Origin: Bdellovibrio sp. ZAP7
Lineage (GTDB): Bacteria; Bdellovibrionota; Bdellovibrionia; Bdellovibrionales; Bdellovibrionaceae
Direction of reading: 5' to 3'
DNA length: 64,000 nucleotides
NCBI RefSeq assembly: GCF_006874645.1
Contig: NZ_CP030082.1
Span: 248,001-312,000 of the forward strand
Below the pieces are notes generated by a model that had not been told where the DNA came from, searched no databases, and saw only the letters and a list, made by a program, of their open reading frames with translations. Shown here piece by piece: positions 17,909 through 26,605 of this stretch (the first letter of the stretch is position 1; every line of letters begins with the position of its first letter). The position numbers and the translations under genes are program-made.

Positions 17909-18568
17909 TTAGGGTTGGCGTAAGTCTTCCGGTGTATCAATCTGACGGCTGAAGTGAGCTTTGATGAACATCGGGTGCTTATCCAAGTTATCAAAGATCT
18001 TCATCACAGTTGGATACTTTGAAAGGTCCACGTGGAAGCGCTGACAAGTGATGATCTGCGGATATAGAACAATATCAGCCATGGTGACTTCGTCGCCAAA
18101 GCAGTATTTCCCGGCAAATTCAGGTAATGTTTTTTCCAAAGCATCCAGCCCTTGCATCACCCATTTTTGAACCCATTGGTCCTTTTGCTGTTGAGAGTAG
18201 TCATGGGTTTCGCCGAGGTATTTCGTAACTTTCAAGTTTCCATAAGGGTGCATGGAGGCGTTAACGATTTCGCAAACCTGACGAACGCGAGCGCGGTGAT
18301 AGGGGTCTTTGGGCATGATTGAAGGTGAGGGGTGAATCTCTTCCAGATATTCAAGGATCGCCATCGAATCGGGAATGATTTTACCATCGTGAATTAACGT
18401 CGGAATTCCGCCTAAGGGATTTAGTTTGCGATAGTCCGGAGAGTGCTGTTCATCCTTTAGTAAGTTGATGGGCTTGTATTCAAAGGGGATGTTTTTCAAA
18501 TGAAAGGCCACGCGGGCGCGGAAGGATGTGGAGCTTCGAAAATAGTTGTAAAGAACGAACGAGGTCAT
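17909..18568 (-). CDS. maiA: maleylacetoacetate isomerase / zeta-class glutathione S-transferase
   Basis: The 219-residue protein has a thioredoxin-like N-terminal half with YFRSSTSFRARVA, the zeta-class active-site motif, then GGIPTLIHDGKIIPDSMAILEYLEE (glutathione site), and a helical C-terminal half. The motif usually has Cys after the two serines; here it is Thr. In tyrosine breakdown it converts maleylacetoacetate to fumarylacetoacetate. Homogentisate dioxygenase (28255) and a fumarylacetoacetase-like gene (19971) lie in the same window, supporting this role over a generic GST. Confidence 0.88.
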   Translation of the reverse strand: MTSFVLYNYFRSSTSFRARVAFHLKNIPFEYKPINLLKDEQHSPDYRKLNPLGGIPTLIHDGKIIPDSMAILEYLEEIHPSPSIMPKDPYHRARVRQVCEIVNASMHPYGNLKVTKYLGETHDYSQQQKDQWVQKWVMQGLDALEKTLPEFAGKYCFGDEVTMADIVLYPQIITCQRFHVDLSKYPTVMKIFDNLDKHPMFIKAHFSRQIDTPEDLRQP

Positions 18569-18628
18569 ATACTAACTCCTGTTGAGGCGCATAATTAACA
18601 ACTCAGATTCTCATCAAAGGGCGTTTTA

Positions 18629-19354
18629 ATGCCAAGCAGATTTATCTTTTCGCTACGCTTTTCCTCAAAGGTAATGGTTAAGCTCGCGAAGTTGTCTCTT
18701 GCCATGGTTCTGTTCATGAGTCTTTTCAGACTGAACCTTTTCTTTTTATCTGCGTTTGCCAAAGTTGAACAAGCAACTCTTTTGGAAATCGTTCAATCTT
18801 TTGTGGCGGGTTTCCGTTTTGATATCCTGATTTTTGGTTTTCTGTTGCTGCCGATCTATTTCATTTTGATGATTCAGGCTATTTCAGAAAAGTGGCCGAA
18901 TTGGATTTTCGTTCTTTATAAAATCTATTTTGCGATCATTTGGTTTATTATCTGTGTGATGTCTTTCGTCGACTTCTTTACTTATGCTCACCATGGGCGG
19001 CGCATGAGGTTTGCGGAGTATTTCAACTGGACGCCGGATCTGACCTGGGAGCAGATGCATGCGTTGCAAACTAATCAGGTGATCTTCTTTACGGTCAGCA
19101 CAGTGATTTTGTTTTCTTTAGGTTACATGATGATCCGAGGCATGCAGTTCGGCCAGTGGAAGGATGAGTATTCTCCACAAAAGGGATCCTATGGGGAGAT
19201 GGCATTGCGCATCGTATTGCCTTTGCTTCTTATTGTTTTAGCAGCGCGTGGCACCGTGGAACCTCATCACTTGGCTTTAGAACACAGCCAGGTTTCCAGT
19301 ATTCCGGCCCTCAATGAAATGGCTCTGAATGCCGTTTGGTGTTTTGATAAATAG
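18629..19354 (+). CDS. LtaS/sulfatase-family N-terminal membrane domain without the catalytic domain
   Basis: The 241-residue protein has about five membrane helices and the loop features that precede the sulfatase domain in LTA-synthase-like proteins: FVAGFRFDILIFG, SFVDFFTYAHHGRRMRF, and LAARGTVEPHHL followed by NEMALNAVW. Full proteins have 550-700 residues with a periplasmic phosphoethanolamine or glycerolphosphate transferase domain; here the reading ends with TAG exactly where that domain would begin, and no sulfatase sequence follows in other frames. It is either a truncated gene or a membrane partner. Confidence 0.7.
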   Translation: MPSRFIFSLRFSSKVMVKLAKLSLAMVLFMSLFRLNLFFLSAFAKVEQATLLEIVQSFVAGFRFDILIFGFLLLPIYFILMIQAISEKWPNWIFVLYKIYFAIIWFIICVMSFVDFFTYAHHGRRMRFAEYFNWTPDLTWEQMHALQTNQVIFFTVSTVILFSLGYMMIRGMQFGQWKDEYSPQKGSYGEMALRIVLPLLLIVLAARGTVEPHHLALEHSQVSSIPALNEMALNAVWCFDK

Positions 19355-19359
19355 AAAAA

Positions 19360-19386
19360 CTTGTGGGAGACTATGCCCACAAGGAG
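19360..19386 (+). promoter_or_regulatory. hairpin overlapping the ribosome-binding site of the 19392 gene
   Basis: CTTGTGGG (19360-19367) and CCCACAAG (19376-19383) are perfect 8-bp inverted copies around an 8-base loop. The 3' arm runs into the AAGGAG Shine-Dalgarno (19381-19386), so the folded leader would partly hide the site. It may also serve as a stem after the upstream gene, but no T run follows. Confidence 0.5.
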
Positions 19387-19391
19387 TTCTT

Positions 19392-19961
19392 ATGAAAAAA
19401 CTGGCACTGTCTTTACTTGTCGTTTCAGGTCTTTTCTCTTCTGCAGCTTTCGCTGGTCTTAATTACGGAATTGAAGCGGGTATGCGCAGCCAATCTGGTG
19501 ATACAGATGCAACTGGTGGATCCACTGATTCTCAAACAGCCATGCAAGTGGGTATGTTTGGTATAATGCCAATTTCAGGCGCTTGGAATATCCGTACGGG
19601 TTTACTTTACACACAACGTCCTTTGACTGAAAAAAACAGCGGTATCGAAAACAAAATTGATATGAACTATGTCGATATCCCTTTCAATATCATGTACAAA
19701 TTCGAAGATTATGCGGGCGTGTACTTGGGCGTGAATCTTGCGATCAACATGGATAAAAAATGTAGCGCTAATGGATGCACGATGGGCGATGTGACTTCTC
19801 CATTGATTCCATTGGTGGTGGGCGCAGCCTTTAAATTTTCTCCGAATTTCGGTGTGAATGTTTACTTTGAAAGTGCCAGCGGAAAAGTTGTCACTGTAAA
19901 CAGCCACGATCTTAAAAACTACCGCGCAGTTGGCGCAAACTTGCTACTGACTTTTGACTAA
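19392..19961 (+). CDS. small outer-membrane beta-barrel protein
   Basis: Start ATG 19392 lies six bases after AAGGAG; the longer upstream frame is untranslated. The 189-residue product has a signal peptide ending AAFA and alternating strands (YGIEAGMRSQ, IRTGLLYTQRPL, YVDIPFNIMYKF, GVYLGVNLAINM) closing with a terminal aromatic-hydrophobic strand, typical of an eight-stranded OmpA/OmpX-like barrel. Two cysteines (KCSANGC) sit in a likely extracellular loop. Precise role unknown. Confidence 0.8.
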   Translation: MKKLALSLLVVSGLFSSAAFAGLNYGIEAGMRSQSGDTDATGGSTDSQTAMQVGMFGIMPISGAWNIRTGLLYTQRPLTEKNSGIENKIDMNYVDIPFNIMYKFEDYAGVYLGVNLAINMDKKCSANGCTMGDVTSPLIPLVVGAAFKFSPNFGVNVYFESASGKVVTVNSHDLKNYRAVGANLLLTFD

Positions 19962-19970
19962 GGATATTTT

Positions 19971-20951
19971 GTGAAATTAGGTTCTCTGAAATCAGCTCAA
20001 AGTTTGGACGGTGATCTGTGCGTGATCAGCCGTGATTTGAAAACGGCGGTTAAAGCGACTCATATCGCTCCGAACTTGCGCGAGGCTATGGAAAAATGGT
20101 CTGCGAAAGAAGCTGATTTGAAAAAATTGTATAATGATTTGAACGAAGGCAAAGCTTCTGCTGCCTTCCCAGTGAATGAAAAGGACTTCCATTCTGCACT
20201 GCCAAGAACATGGTTATTTGCGGATGGTTCTGCTTTCATCTATCACATTAAGCTTGTACGTAAGGCTCGTAATGCTCCATTGCCAGAAACATTGTCTACA
20301 GTTCCTTTGATGTATCAAGGGGAGTGTGGGCAGTTCCTGGCACCGACCGAAGATATTCCGCAACGTGATTTCGCGCATGGAACAGACTTTGAGGGCGAAG
20401 TGGGAGTGATTACTGATTTTGTTCCTATGGGTGTAACTCCTGACGAGGCACTAAAGCACATCAAGCTTTTTGTATTGATCAATGATGTATCTTTGCGTGG
20501 GTTGATCCCTGAAGAGCTTGCCGGTGGTTTTGGATTCTTCCAAAGTAAACCAGCTTCAGCGCTTTCGCCGTTTGCTGTTACAGCGGACGAATTGGCAGAG
20601 GGATATAAAGATGGCCGTGTTCATTTGCCATTGGATGTGACTTACAACGGTGAGTTCTTTGGTAAAGCCAATGCCGGTGCGATGCATTTTCACTTTGGTC
20701 AATTGATCGCTCATGCAGCCAGAACACGCAATTTGCCAGCGGGTGCACTGATTGGCAGCGGTACGGTTTCTAATGAAGATCATTCAAAGGGTTCCAGCTG
20801 CTTGGCTGAAAAACGAATGATTGAACAAATTGAAACAGGATCTATCAAAACGCCTTTCATGAAAGCCGGCGATACGATTCAGATGCAGATGAATAATTCT
20901 AAAGGTGAAAATATCTTTGGGAAAATTTCTCAGAAAGTTCGTTCCGTCTAG
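19971..20951 (+). CDS. fumarylacetoacetate hydrolase family protein
   Basis: The 326-residue protein starts with GTG nine bases after the previous stop. It has the FAH fold with metal ligands in DFEGEVGVITDF and INDVSLRG, and the later GSGTVSNEDHSKGSSCL and KAGDTIQMQM segments near the C-terminus. FAH cleaves fumarylacetoacetate to fumarate and acetoacetate, the last step of tyrosine and homogentisate breakdown. With maiA (17909) and hmgA (28255) nearby this is the likely role, although other diketone hydrolases share the fold. Confidence 0.87.
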   Translation: MKLGSLKSAQSLDGDLCVISRDLKTAVKATHIAPNLREAMEKWSAKEADLKKLYNDLNEGKASAAFPVNEKDFHSALPRTWLFADGSAFIYHIKLVRKARNAPLPETLSTVPLMYQGECGQFLAPTEDIPQRDFAHGTDFEGEVGVITDFVPMGVTPDEALKHIKLFVLINDVSLRGLIPEELAGGFGFFQSKPASALSPFAVTADELAEGYKDGRVHLPLDVTYNGEFFGKANAGAMHFHFGQLIAHAARTRNLPAGALIGSGTVSNEDHSKGSSCLAEKRMIEQIETGSIKTPFMKAGDTIQMQMNNSKGENIFGKISQKVRSV

Positions 20952-20982
20952 CGAACGAAATTTTAGTGCTGATATCAAAAAA

Positions 20983-21003
20983 AATGCCGGGGGACCCGGC
21001 ATT
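20983..21003. terminator. bidirectional intrinsic terminator
   Basis: AATGCCGGG (20983-20991) pairs with CCCGGCATT (20995-21003) around a 3-base loop, within a run of A before and T after. It separates the convergent genes at 19971 and 21041. Confidence 0.9.
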
Positions 21004-21040
21004 TTTTGTTTCTAATTTAGCTATAAAGATACGGCTTAAA

Positions 21041-21580
21041 TTACATTGCTTCGATAACGCCGCAAGCTTCACGAGGTCCCGAGTTGCCAGCAGGTTGGGA
21101 TTTCAAATCATCTTTACCTTTGTGCACAACGATAGATTTACCGATGATGCCTTCTGGGCCATTTAAAGCGGCTTTCAAAGTCATAGTCGTGTTGCCTTTA
21201 CCTTTTTTATCAGCCATCAAGTTACCCAGGTCTCCCGTGTGACGTTCTGTACCAGTTGGTGAGCCGTGTTTTTTACTTGTTGGATTGAAGTGGCCACCAG
21301 CTGAAGTGAAATCACCTTCACAAGTTCCAACTTCGTGAATATGGAAACCATGAGGGCCGGCTTTCAAACCATCGATCATTGTTTCTACTTTGATTTCGCC
21401 ATTTTCTTCCGTGAAGTGAACGACACCTTTAATTTTTGAGCCTTTGGCTGCTTTTAATACAGCTTGAGCTTTTGTCGGTGGCGGAGGTGGTGGCGGAGCA
21501 GCTACAACTGGAGCTTCCTCTTTGTGCGCGCAAGCGCCAATTAGTAATGCCGCAAGGACTGGTGCAATAAATCTTTTCAT
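21041..21580 (-). CDS. sodC: Cu/Zn superoxide dismutase lipoprotein
   Basis: Start ATG 21580 follows AGGGAGA. The 179-residue protein has a lipobox (LIGAC), a polyproline linker and a full SodC domain: GPHGFHIHEVGTCEGD (copper ligands and disulfide Cys), GGHFNPTSKKHG and HTGDLGNL (zinc loop), and SIVVHKGKDD with GNSGPREACGVI. It removes superoxide in the periplasm or at the envelope, a plausible defence during growth inside prey. Confidence 0.95.
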   Translation of the reverse strand: MKRFIAPVLAALLIGACAHKEEAPVVAAPPPPPPPTKAQAVLKAAKGSKIKGVVHFTEENGEIKVETMIDGLKAGPHGFHIHEVGTCEGDFTSAGGHFNPTSKKHGSPTGTERHTGDLGNLMADKKGKGNTTMTLKAALNGPEGIIGKSIVVHKGKDDLKSQPAGNSGPREACGVIEAM

Positions 21581-21643
21581 GTTGATTCTCCCTTTAGTGG
21601 TTTTACATGAAAAGATGGTCACAGATTTTTATCAAGCTGTCAT

Positions 21644-21766
21644 TTATTGATTCGCAACTAGACGAATAAGCTCCACCGCTACAAAGGTGACAATGTAAAA
21701 TGCTAAGACTTTGCGTCCAGTTCTGATTTTAGATGCAAGCAATGCGCGAGTTCCAAGCGTAGTCAT
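21644..21766 (-). CDS. 40-residue single-helix membrane protein
   Basis: ATG 21766 is preceded by AAAGGGGGCG and opens a 40-codon frame ending TAA at 21644. The product is basic at the N-terminus (LASKIRTGRK) and carries one hydrophobic helix (LAFYIVTFVAVELIRLV). A good ribosome site and amphipathic design argue for a real small membrane protein. It lies between sodC and the OsmC gene on the same strand. Confidence 0.5.
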   Translation of the reverse strand: MTTLGTRALLASKIRTGRKVLAFYIVTFVAVELIRLVANQ

Positions 21767-21859
21767 AACGCCCCCTTTACCTATTCAGTATCGGGTGTTC
21801 TAGATTATAGATCCAATTGATTAAATCTACTGGCCTTATAGATAAATGCTATAAGGCAG

Positions 21860-22270
21860 CTATGCTATATCATAGTGAAATAACACAGGAATTTGCATAT
21901 CCGGATGCATGCTTTCTTTCACGGGGCAACCCAAGGCAAAGCCTTCGATTTTCTTGCGATAGTCATGGGGAATGCTCATTGGCAAATGTAGGACTACATT
22001 TAATTTTGCGATTCTTCGAGGATTTGCAATCATCTCTTTTTCAACAGAAGCCCAAGCACCTTTAAGAACGATGCCGTCTTTTTCCGAGTGAATAGCCATC
22101 GTGGTTAGCATGCAGCTACCCATCGCGGCTCCAACTAAATCTGTCGGAGAGAAAAGTTCACCCTTACCATGATTGTCTTTAGGTGCGTCTGTGGCAATTC
22201 GAGCGCCGGAGGGTTCATGCGTGATTTCACAATGTTTTTCACCTTGATAGTGAGTCGTTGATTTAACCAT
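21860..22270 (-). CDS. OsmC-family peroxiredoxin-like protein
   Basis: The 136-residue protein has the OsmC/Ohr pattern: FSPTDLVGAAMGSCMLTTMAI with the first redox Cys and FALGCPVKES with the second. Such enzymes reduce organic hydroperoxides with thiols. It is 15 bases after the response regulator of the phosphorelay operon on the same strand, so it may be co-transcribed. Confidence 0.9.
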   Translation of the reverse strand: MVKSTTHYQGEKHCEITHEPSGARIATDAPKDNHGKGELFSPTDLVGAAMGSCMLTTMAIHSEKDGIVLKGAWASVEKEMIANPRRIAKLNVVLHLPMSIPHDYRKKIEGFALGCPVKESMHPDMQIPVLFHYDIA

Positions 22271-22285
22271 GGGACCTTCCAGGAA

Positions 22286-22786
22286 CTAATTAGACATCTG
22301 GTCGATAATTTTACGCAGACGCATCTCTGATGATTTAGACATGTCGTTGTAAAGCTTGCGAAGATGTGTGGATTGAATAGCGTCGCCCTTTGAGGCTTTC
22401 ATTTCACGACCGATTTTGATAGCAGAGCAAACGCTTTCGATAACGAATTTTCTTTTTGAATCTTTGGTGATGAAGTCAAAGGCTCCCAGGGAAAGTGCTT
22501 CCAGGGCGCGAGCATGATCTCCGTGTGCAGTCAGAACCACGAAAGGAGTCATGTGACCCAATGAGCGAACGTAAGCCAAAAACTTTAGACCGTTCATTTG
22601 GGGCATTTCGATGTCCGATAGAATGGTATCGAACTCTTTAGTCTTTACGTATTGTAAAGCTGCAGCACCGTTTTCTGCCTCAACGATTTCATCGACGAAC
22701 TCTTTCAAGAAATGTTTAAGGAGCTCGCGAATATCTGCGTCGTCCTCAACAATCAGCAATCTGCTTTTTTCTTCCTGTGGGTTCAT
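22286..22786 (-). CDS. response regulator (receiver domain with helical tail)
   Basis: The 166-residue protein is a CheY-like receiver: acidic pocket in LIVEDDADIR, phospho-acceptor Asp58 in LSDIEMP, Thr in VVLTAHG and Lys in FITKDSK. About 40 extra C-terminal residues are helical and contain no DNA-binding domain, so output is probably by protein contact. It starts nine bases after the hybrid kinase stop and is the likely final acceptor of the Hpt phosphorelay. Confidence 0.93.
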   Translation of the reverse strand: MNPQEEKSRLLIVEDDADIRELLKHFLKEFVDEIVEAENGAAALQYVKTKEFDTILSDIEMPQMNGLKFLAYVRSLGHMTPFVVLTAHGDHARALEALSLGAFDFITKDSKRKFVIESVCSAIKIGREMKASKGDAIQSTHLRKLYNDMSKSSEMRLRKIIDQMSN

Positions 22787-22795
22787 CTCGAATCC

Positions 22796-25700
22796 TTAGT
22801 TCATCGTGTAACGGTTAATCACGCCCAGCAAAACGTCTTTCTTAAATGGCTTTGTGACGTGATCATCACAGCCCGCATTTAAGGACTTTTGTTTGTCATC
22901 AGAAAGGGCGTGTGCTGTCAGCGCGATAATCGGGATGTGTGAATGCTGAGTCGTGCGTTCCCATTCCCTGATAATCGCCGTAGCGGCATAGCCGTCCATC
23001 TCTGGCATTTGAACGTCCATAAAGACGATATCAAACTCGTTCGATTTTATCTTATCTACTGCTTCAAGTCCATTCTCCGCTTCAATTATTTCAAACGGCT
23101 GGTTCTTAAAGAAGTGCGTAAATAAAATGCGATTGTCTTCCGTGTCGTCAGCTAACAAGATACGAATTTTTCTGAATTTGTCCAGTTCACGAGCTTCTAT
23201 TTGATCAGCAAATGAAAGCAGGCTGGTTTCAGGCATTCGTACAGTTTTTAGCTGAAGACCTGGGGACTGTTCACGGTAAGGAACCGTAAAGAAAAACGTT
23301 GTCCCGGCGTTTTCACGGCTCTTAAACCAAATTTGACCACCCATAAGTTCGACAAGGCTTTTGGAAATTGCCAGGCCCAACCCCGTTCCACCATAGCGCC
23401 GTGTGATCGAGCTGTCGGCTTGGGAAAACTTCTGGAATATCAAATGTTGCTTTTGCGGAGCGATACCGACACCAGTGTCGCTGACGCTGATCAGAAGGCT
23501 GTCTTTCTTGGTCGGACTCTTAACAACCGTGACTTTGATTTCACCACGCTCAGTAAACTTTATCGAGTTGCTCACCAAGTTGATCAGAACCTGACGTAAT
23601 TTGGTTGGATCACCCATCAGGAATGTGCTGACGCCAGGACCGATATCAAAAGAGTACTCGACTCCTTTGATTTGTGCACGAGGACGCATCATCTCTTGGA
23701 CGTCTGTCATCATCTTATGAAGCTCAAACGAAATATTTTCGATAGAAACTTCACCGGCTTCAATCTTGGATAGATCCAGAATATCATTGATCAACGTCAT
23801 CAGTACGTCGCTGGCTTTTTGGAAGATCGTTAAGTAATAGCGCTGATCAGGATCAAGCTTGGTATCTTTTAAAAGCTCGGCCATACCCATGATCGCATTC
23901 ATTGGGGTACGAATCTCATGGGGCATGTGAGCCAGAAACTGAGATTTCGCCAAAGATGATTTTAACGCCTCATCCTTCATGGCAATTAATTCTTGTTCTG
24001 CTTTTTTCATTTGCGTGATGTCTTGGTTAATACCCCAAGTGCAGACGGGATTTCTTTTGTCATCGTATTCAGTCAAGCCCATCAAATTTGTCCAGATGAA
24101 CTCGTGGGTGTCAGCTCTGCGCACACGAACTTCAAAGTGGAATTCACGGATGCCGGAACCGGCTTGCTTAAGCGCGGTCTCTAAGATGTGAACATCTTCA
24201 TGATGGACCATGGCTTTGAAAAGATCGTAGCTGGGCTGAACTTCGTTGGGATTTAAACCCAAGAGTTTAAACTGCTCATCTGACCAAATCATTTTGCCCA
24301 GACGGAAATCCCAACGGAAGGACCCGGTTTTAGAAATTGCCTGAGAAGCCTTCAGTAAATCTTCCTTCATGCGAAGTTCGCGTTCCGCCTCGAGCTTCCA
24401 GCGCAAGTCACCTCCGACAATCACGAATCTTTCGCGTCCTGCAGAGTTGTTCATCGGAACAGTGGTGATAGCCAGTGGAATGCGCTCTCCAGAAAGGCAT
24501 TTCAAATGGGCTTCAGTTCTTTGCTGGTCAATCAGGTCTTTAAGATCAATCTCTAACCACAAAGATAACTCCGACCCAACAAGTGCTGCCTCGGGAGTGC
24601 CGATCAGTTCGTTCGCAATCGGATTGGATTTGCGGATAATGGCTTTTAAGCTGCCACCAAAGCCAGGAATAATTTCCACCATGAACATCACTTTGTTAAG
24701 CGTGCGCACGACTTGCTCTAGAACTGTTTTCTCCTGCTGTTCTTGGCCATAGGAACTTGCAAGCTTGTTGAAGTCTTTAAAGATATTCGCAAATTCGTCC
24801 TGGGAGGAATAACTGATTTCCTGAACTTTATTACCCTGAGTGCTGATGCGGGAATGCAGGAAGTTCAGGGGTTGGATCAATTGTTTGGAAAAGAAAAAGG
24901 CGATCAAAAGAGAAATCAAAAGGAACAGGGAGCCAATGATCACAAAAATAATCAGATAGTGATTAATCGGGCCTGTCGTCTCGTTGAAATTCGACTTCGC
25001 CACCAGCGCCCACTCGACGCCACCAGGAAGTTGTACTTTCCCGATGGACATTAGGCTGACTGCATTCAAATAGTCAGTGCCGGTTTCCACGATGTCGTCA
25101 TTACGTAAGTAGTGACGAATTTTATCGGCTGGCAAGCTTACAGCCATCGCCGTAGTGCCGCTGTCTTTGACCAGTTGCGGGACCTGGGACTTATTTGCGC
25201 TGGATAATAGTTTTAGGAACTCGCCTGGATTTTCATAATGCAGACGAGAGTTGTTGCGCATATATCCGTCAGGACCATATGCGATCACTTCACCAGTTTC
25301 ACGTAAGCCCGAACGCTTCCATTGAAAATTATCGCTAAGGATTTGATCGAAACGATCGAGCGCGATTTGAAAAACTAAAGTTCCGATATAGGTTTTTTGG
25401 TCGTAAATCGGTGCCGCAATATAAGAAACGTACTCAGGCAGAACTCCCGCCAGCGGAGCAAAGTCAAAGAAGCGAAATGTTTGCGGAGGCGCACTTTGTG
25501 ACCACCGATAAACATCCGTTAATCGTGTTGCGCTGAAGATGCCCGTGTTTAGATTGGCACCCAGTTCAAAACCTTTTTGCACTGAATAGACGACGACGCC
25601 GTCCTTATCGATCAATAAGACATCGGCCATTTGAAAACGATCGGCATAATCTGACATGAAAGTGTGAATATCGCCGTGAGTTTTGAAATAACCATAAGGA

Positions 25701-26164
25701 TCGATGGTTTTTAAAGCCGTGACGTTGCGGGGAGTGCTTTCATTTCTTTCAGCCTCCTGCAAAATCATCGATTGCAGAATCACCGCGGGCTTACTTAGGC
25801 GAGCGGCAATATTTTTTTCTTCCTCGAAACCAGGTTTGTTTTTGTAATAAGAGCTGACAATGCGGATGTCTTTCGCCGGAGCGATTTCACTGGTGCCGTC
25901 ATTGATTTTCTTAAAGTTTGCATGGAAGGATAAAACTGCATCGCGCACTCGGCCCATCTCGGCAGCGACGAGCAAGTTATTGCCAAGATTTTCAAGATCA
26001 GTCTTTAAAGCTTGAGCACGGTTCAGTCGAATTTGAATCAAACGCTCCGAATGACCGCTTTGGAGTGAGGAAGTACCCACTTTATAGCCCATTGTTCCGG
26101 CGGCAATCATGGCTCCAGTAACAATGAGCAGTGTAAAGAGAAGTATCCTAACCCGTATTGTCAT
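22796..26164 (-). CDS. hybrid sensor histidine kinase (periplasmic sensor, HAMP, PAS, HisKA, HATPase, REC)
   Basis: This 1122-residue kinase has a first membrane helix at 5-27, a large periplasmic region of about 370 residues (Cache-like, inferred from layout), a second helix near 402-425 and a HAMP segment. Two PAS-like blocks follow (the second includes FRWDFRLGKMIWSDEQ). The H-box HMPHEIRTPMNAIMGM puts the phosphorylated His at 749. N, G1 and G2 boxes are intact (LINLVSNSIKF, VSDTGVGI, GTGLGLAIS). A C-terminal receiver has Asp1050 in MDVQMPEMDG. The Hpt gene is 6 bases upstream. Ligand unknown; the nearby PhnD-like protein is a candidate partner. Confidence 0.96.
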   Translation of the reverse strand: MTIRVRILLFTLLIVTGAMIAAGTMGYKVGTSSLQSGHSERLIQIRLNRAQALKTDLENLGNNLLVAAEMGRVRDAVLSFHANFKKINDGTSEIAPAKDIRIVSSYYKNKPGFEEEKNIAARLSKPAVILQSMILQEAERNESTPRNVTALKTIDPYGYFKTHGDIHTFMSDYADRFQMADVLLIDKDGVVVYSVQKGFELGANLNTGIFSATRLTDVYRWSQSAPPQTFRFFDFAPLAGVLPEYVSYIAAPIYDQKTYIGTLVFQIALDRFDQILSDNFQWKRSGLRETGEVIAYGPDGYMRNNSRLHYENPGEFLKLLSSANKSQVPQLVKDSGTTAMAVSLPADKIRHYLRNDDIVETGTDYLNAVSLMSIGKVQLPGGVEWALVAKSNFNETTGPINHYLIIFVIIGSLFLLISLLIAFFFSKQLIQPLNFLHSRISTQGNKVQEISYSSQDEFANIFKDFNKLASSYGQEQQEKTVLEQVVRTLNKVMFMVEIIPGFGGSLKAIIRKSNPIANELIGTPEAALVGSELSLWLEIDLKDLIDQQRTEAHLKCLSGERIPLAITTVPMNNSAGRERFVIVGGDLRWKLEAERELRMKEDLLKASQAISKTGSFRWDFRLGKMIWSDEQFKLLGLNPNEVQPSYDLFKAMVHHEDVHILETALKQAGSGIREFHFEVRVRRADTHEFIWTNLMGLTEYDDKRNPVCTWGINQDITQMKKAEQELIAMKDEALKSSLAKSQFLAHMPHEIRTPMNAIMGMAELLKDTKLDPDQRYYLTIFQKASDVLMTLINDILDLSKIEAGEVSIENISFELHKMMTDVQEMMRPRAQIKGVEYSFDIGPGVSTFLMGDPTKLRQVLINLVSNSIKFTERGEIKVTVVKSPTKKDSLLISVSDTGVGIAPQKQHLIFQKFSQADSSITRRYGGTGLGLAISKSLVELMGGQIWFKSRENAGTTFFFTVPYREQSPGLQLKTVRMPETSLLSFADQIEARELDKFRKIRILLADDTEDNRILFTHFFKNQPFEIIEAENGLEAVDKIKSNEFDIVFMDVQMPEMDGYAATAIIREWERTTQHSHIPIIALTAHALSDDKQKSLNAGCDDHVTKPFKKDVLLGVINRYTMN

Positions 26165-26170
26165 CTTGCT

Positions 26171-26479
26171 CTAGGACATCGGAACAAATTGAATTTCGAT
26201 ATTTTCAAAATGGTTTTTCATGTCTTGGGCAAGGGCCGCAAGTTGAGTGCCCTCGTTGTTTTTGGAGAGCTTTTCCATTTGAGCAGCAATTTCACTTAAT
26301 TGCATAAAACCGTAACTGGAAGCAGCGCCCTTGATTTTGTGGGTTAAAGCCGCGATGGCGGGAAGATCATTTTTTCCAATGAGTTCTTCAAGGGTCAAAA
26401 TGTCCTTTTTGCGGTTCTCGGTGAACTGCGGAATCAGATCTTGAAGATCAGCGTCGATTTCTACTTTGATTTTTGCCAT
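26171..26479 (-). CDS. histidine phosphotransfer (Hpt) protein
   Basis: The 102-residue protein is a stand-alone Hpt four-helix bundle with the acceptor His47 in LTHKIKGAASSYG. It shuttles phosphate between the receiver of the hybrid kinase (22796) and the response regulator (22286). It is first in the operon Hpt-kinase-regulator, with only a 6-base gap to the kinase. Confidence 0.93.
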   Translation of the reverse strand: MAKIKVEIDADLQDLIPQFTENRKKDILTLEELIGKNDLPAIAALTHKIKGAASSYGFMQLSEIAAQMEKLSKNNEGTQLAALAQDMKNHFENIEIQFVPMS

Positions 26480-26605
26480 AGATGGGTCGGTTATCCTTTT
26501 TAGTGGTTCTCATTACAATAAAATTTAGTTTACGAAGGCGTTTATTGCATAGATTTAATATCAACGGTAAATTCCTCTCTGCACACCATGTATAGGGCTG
26601 ATTTT

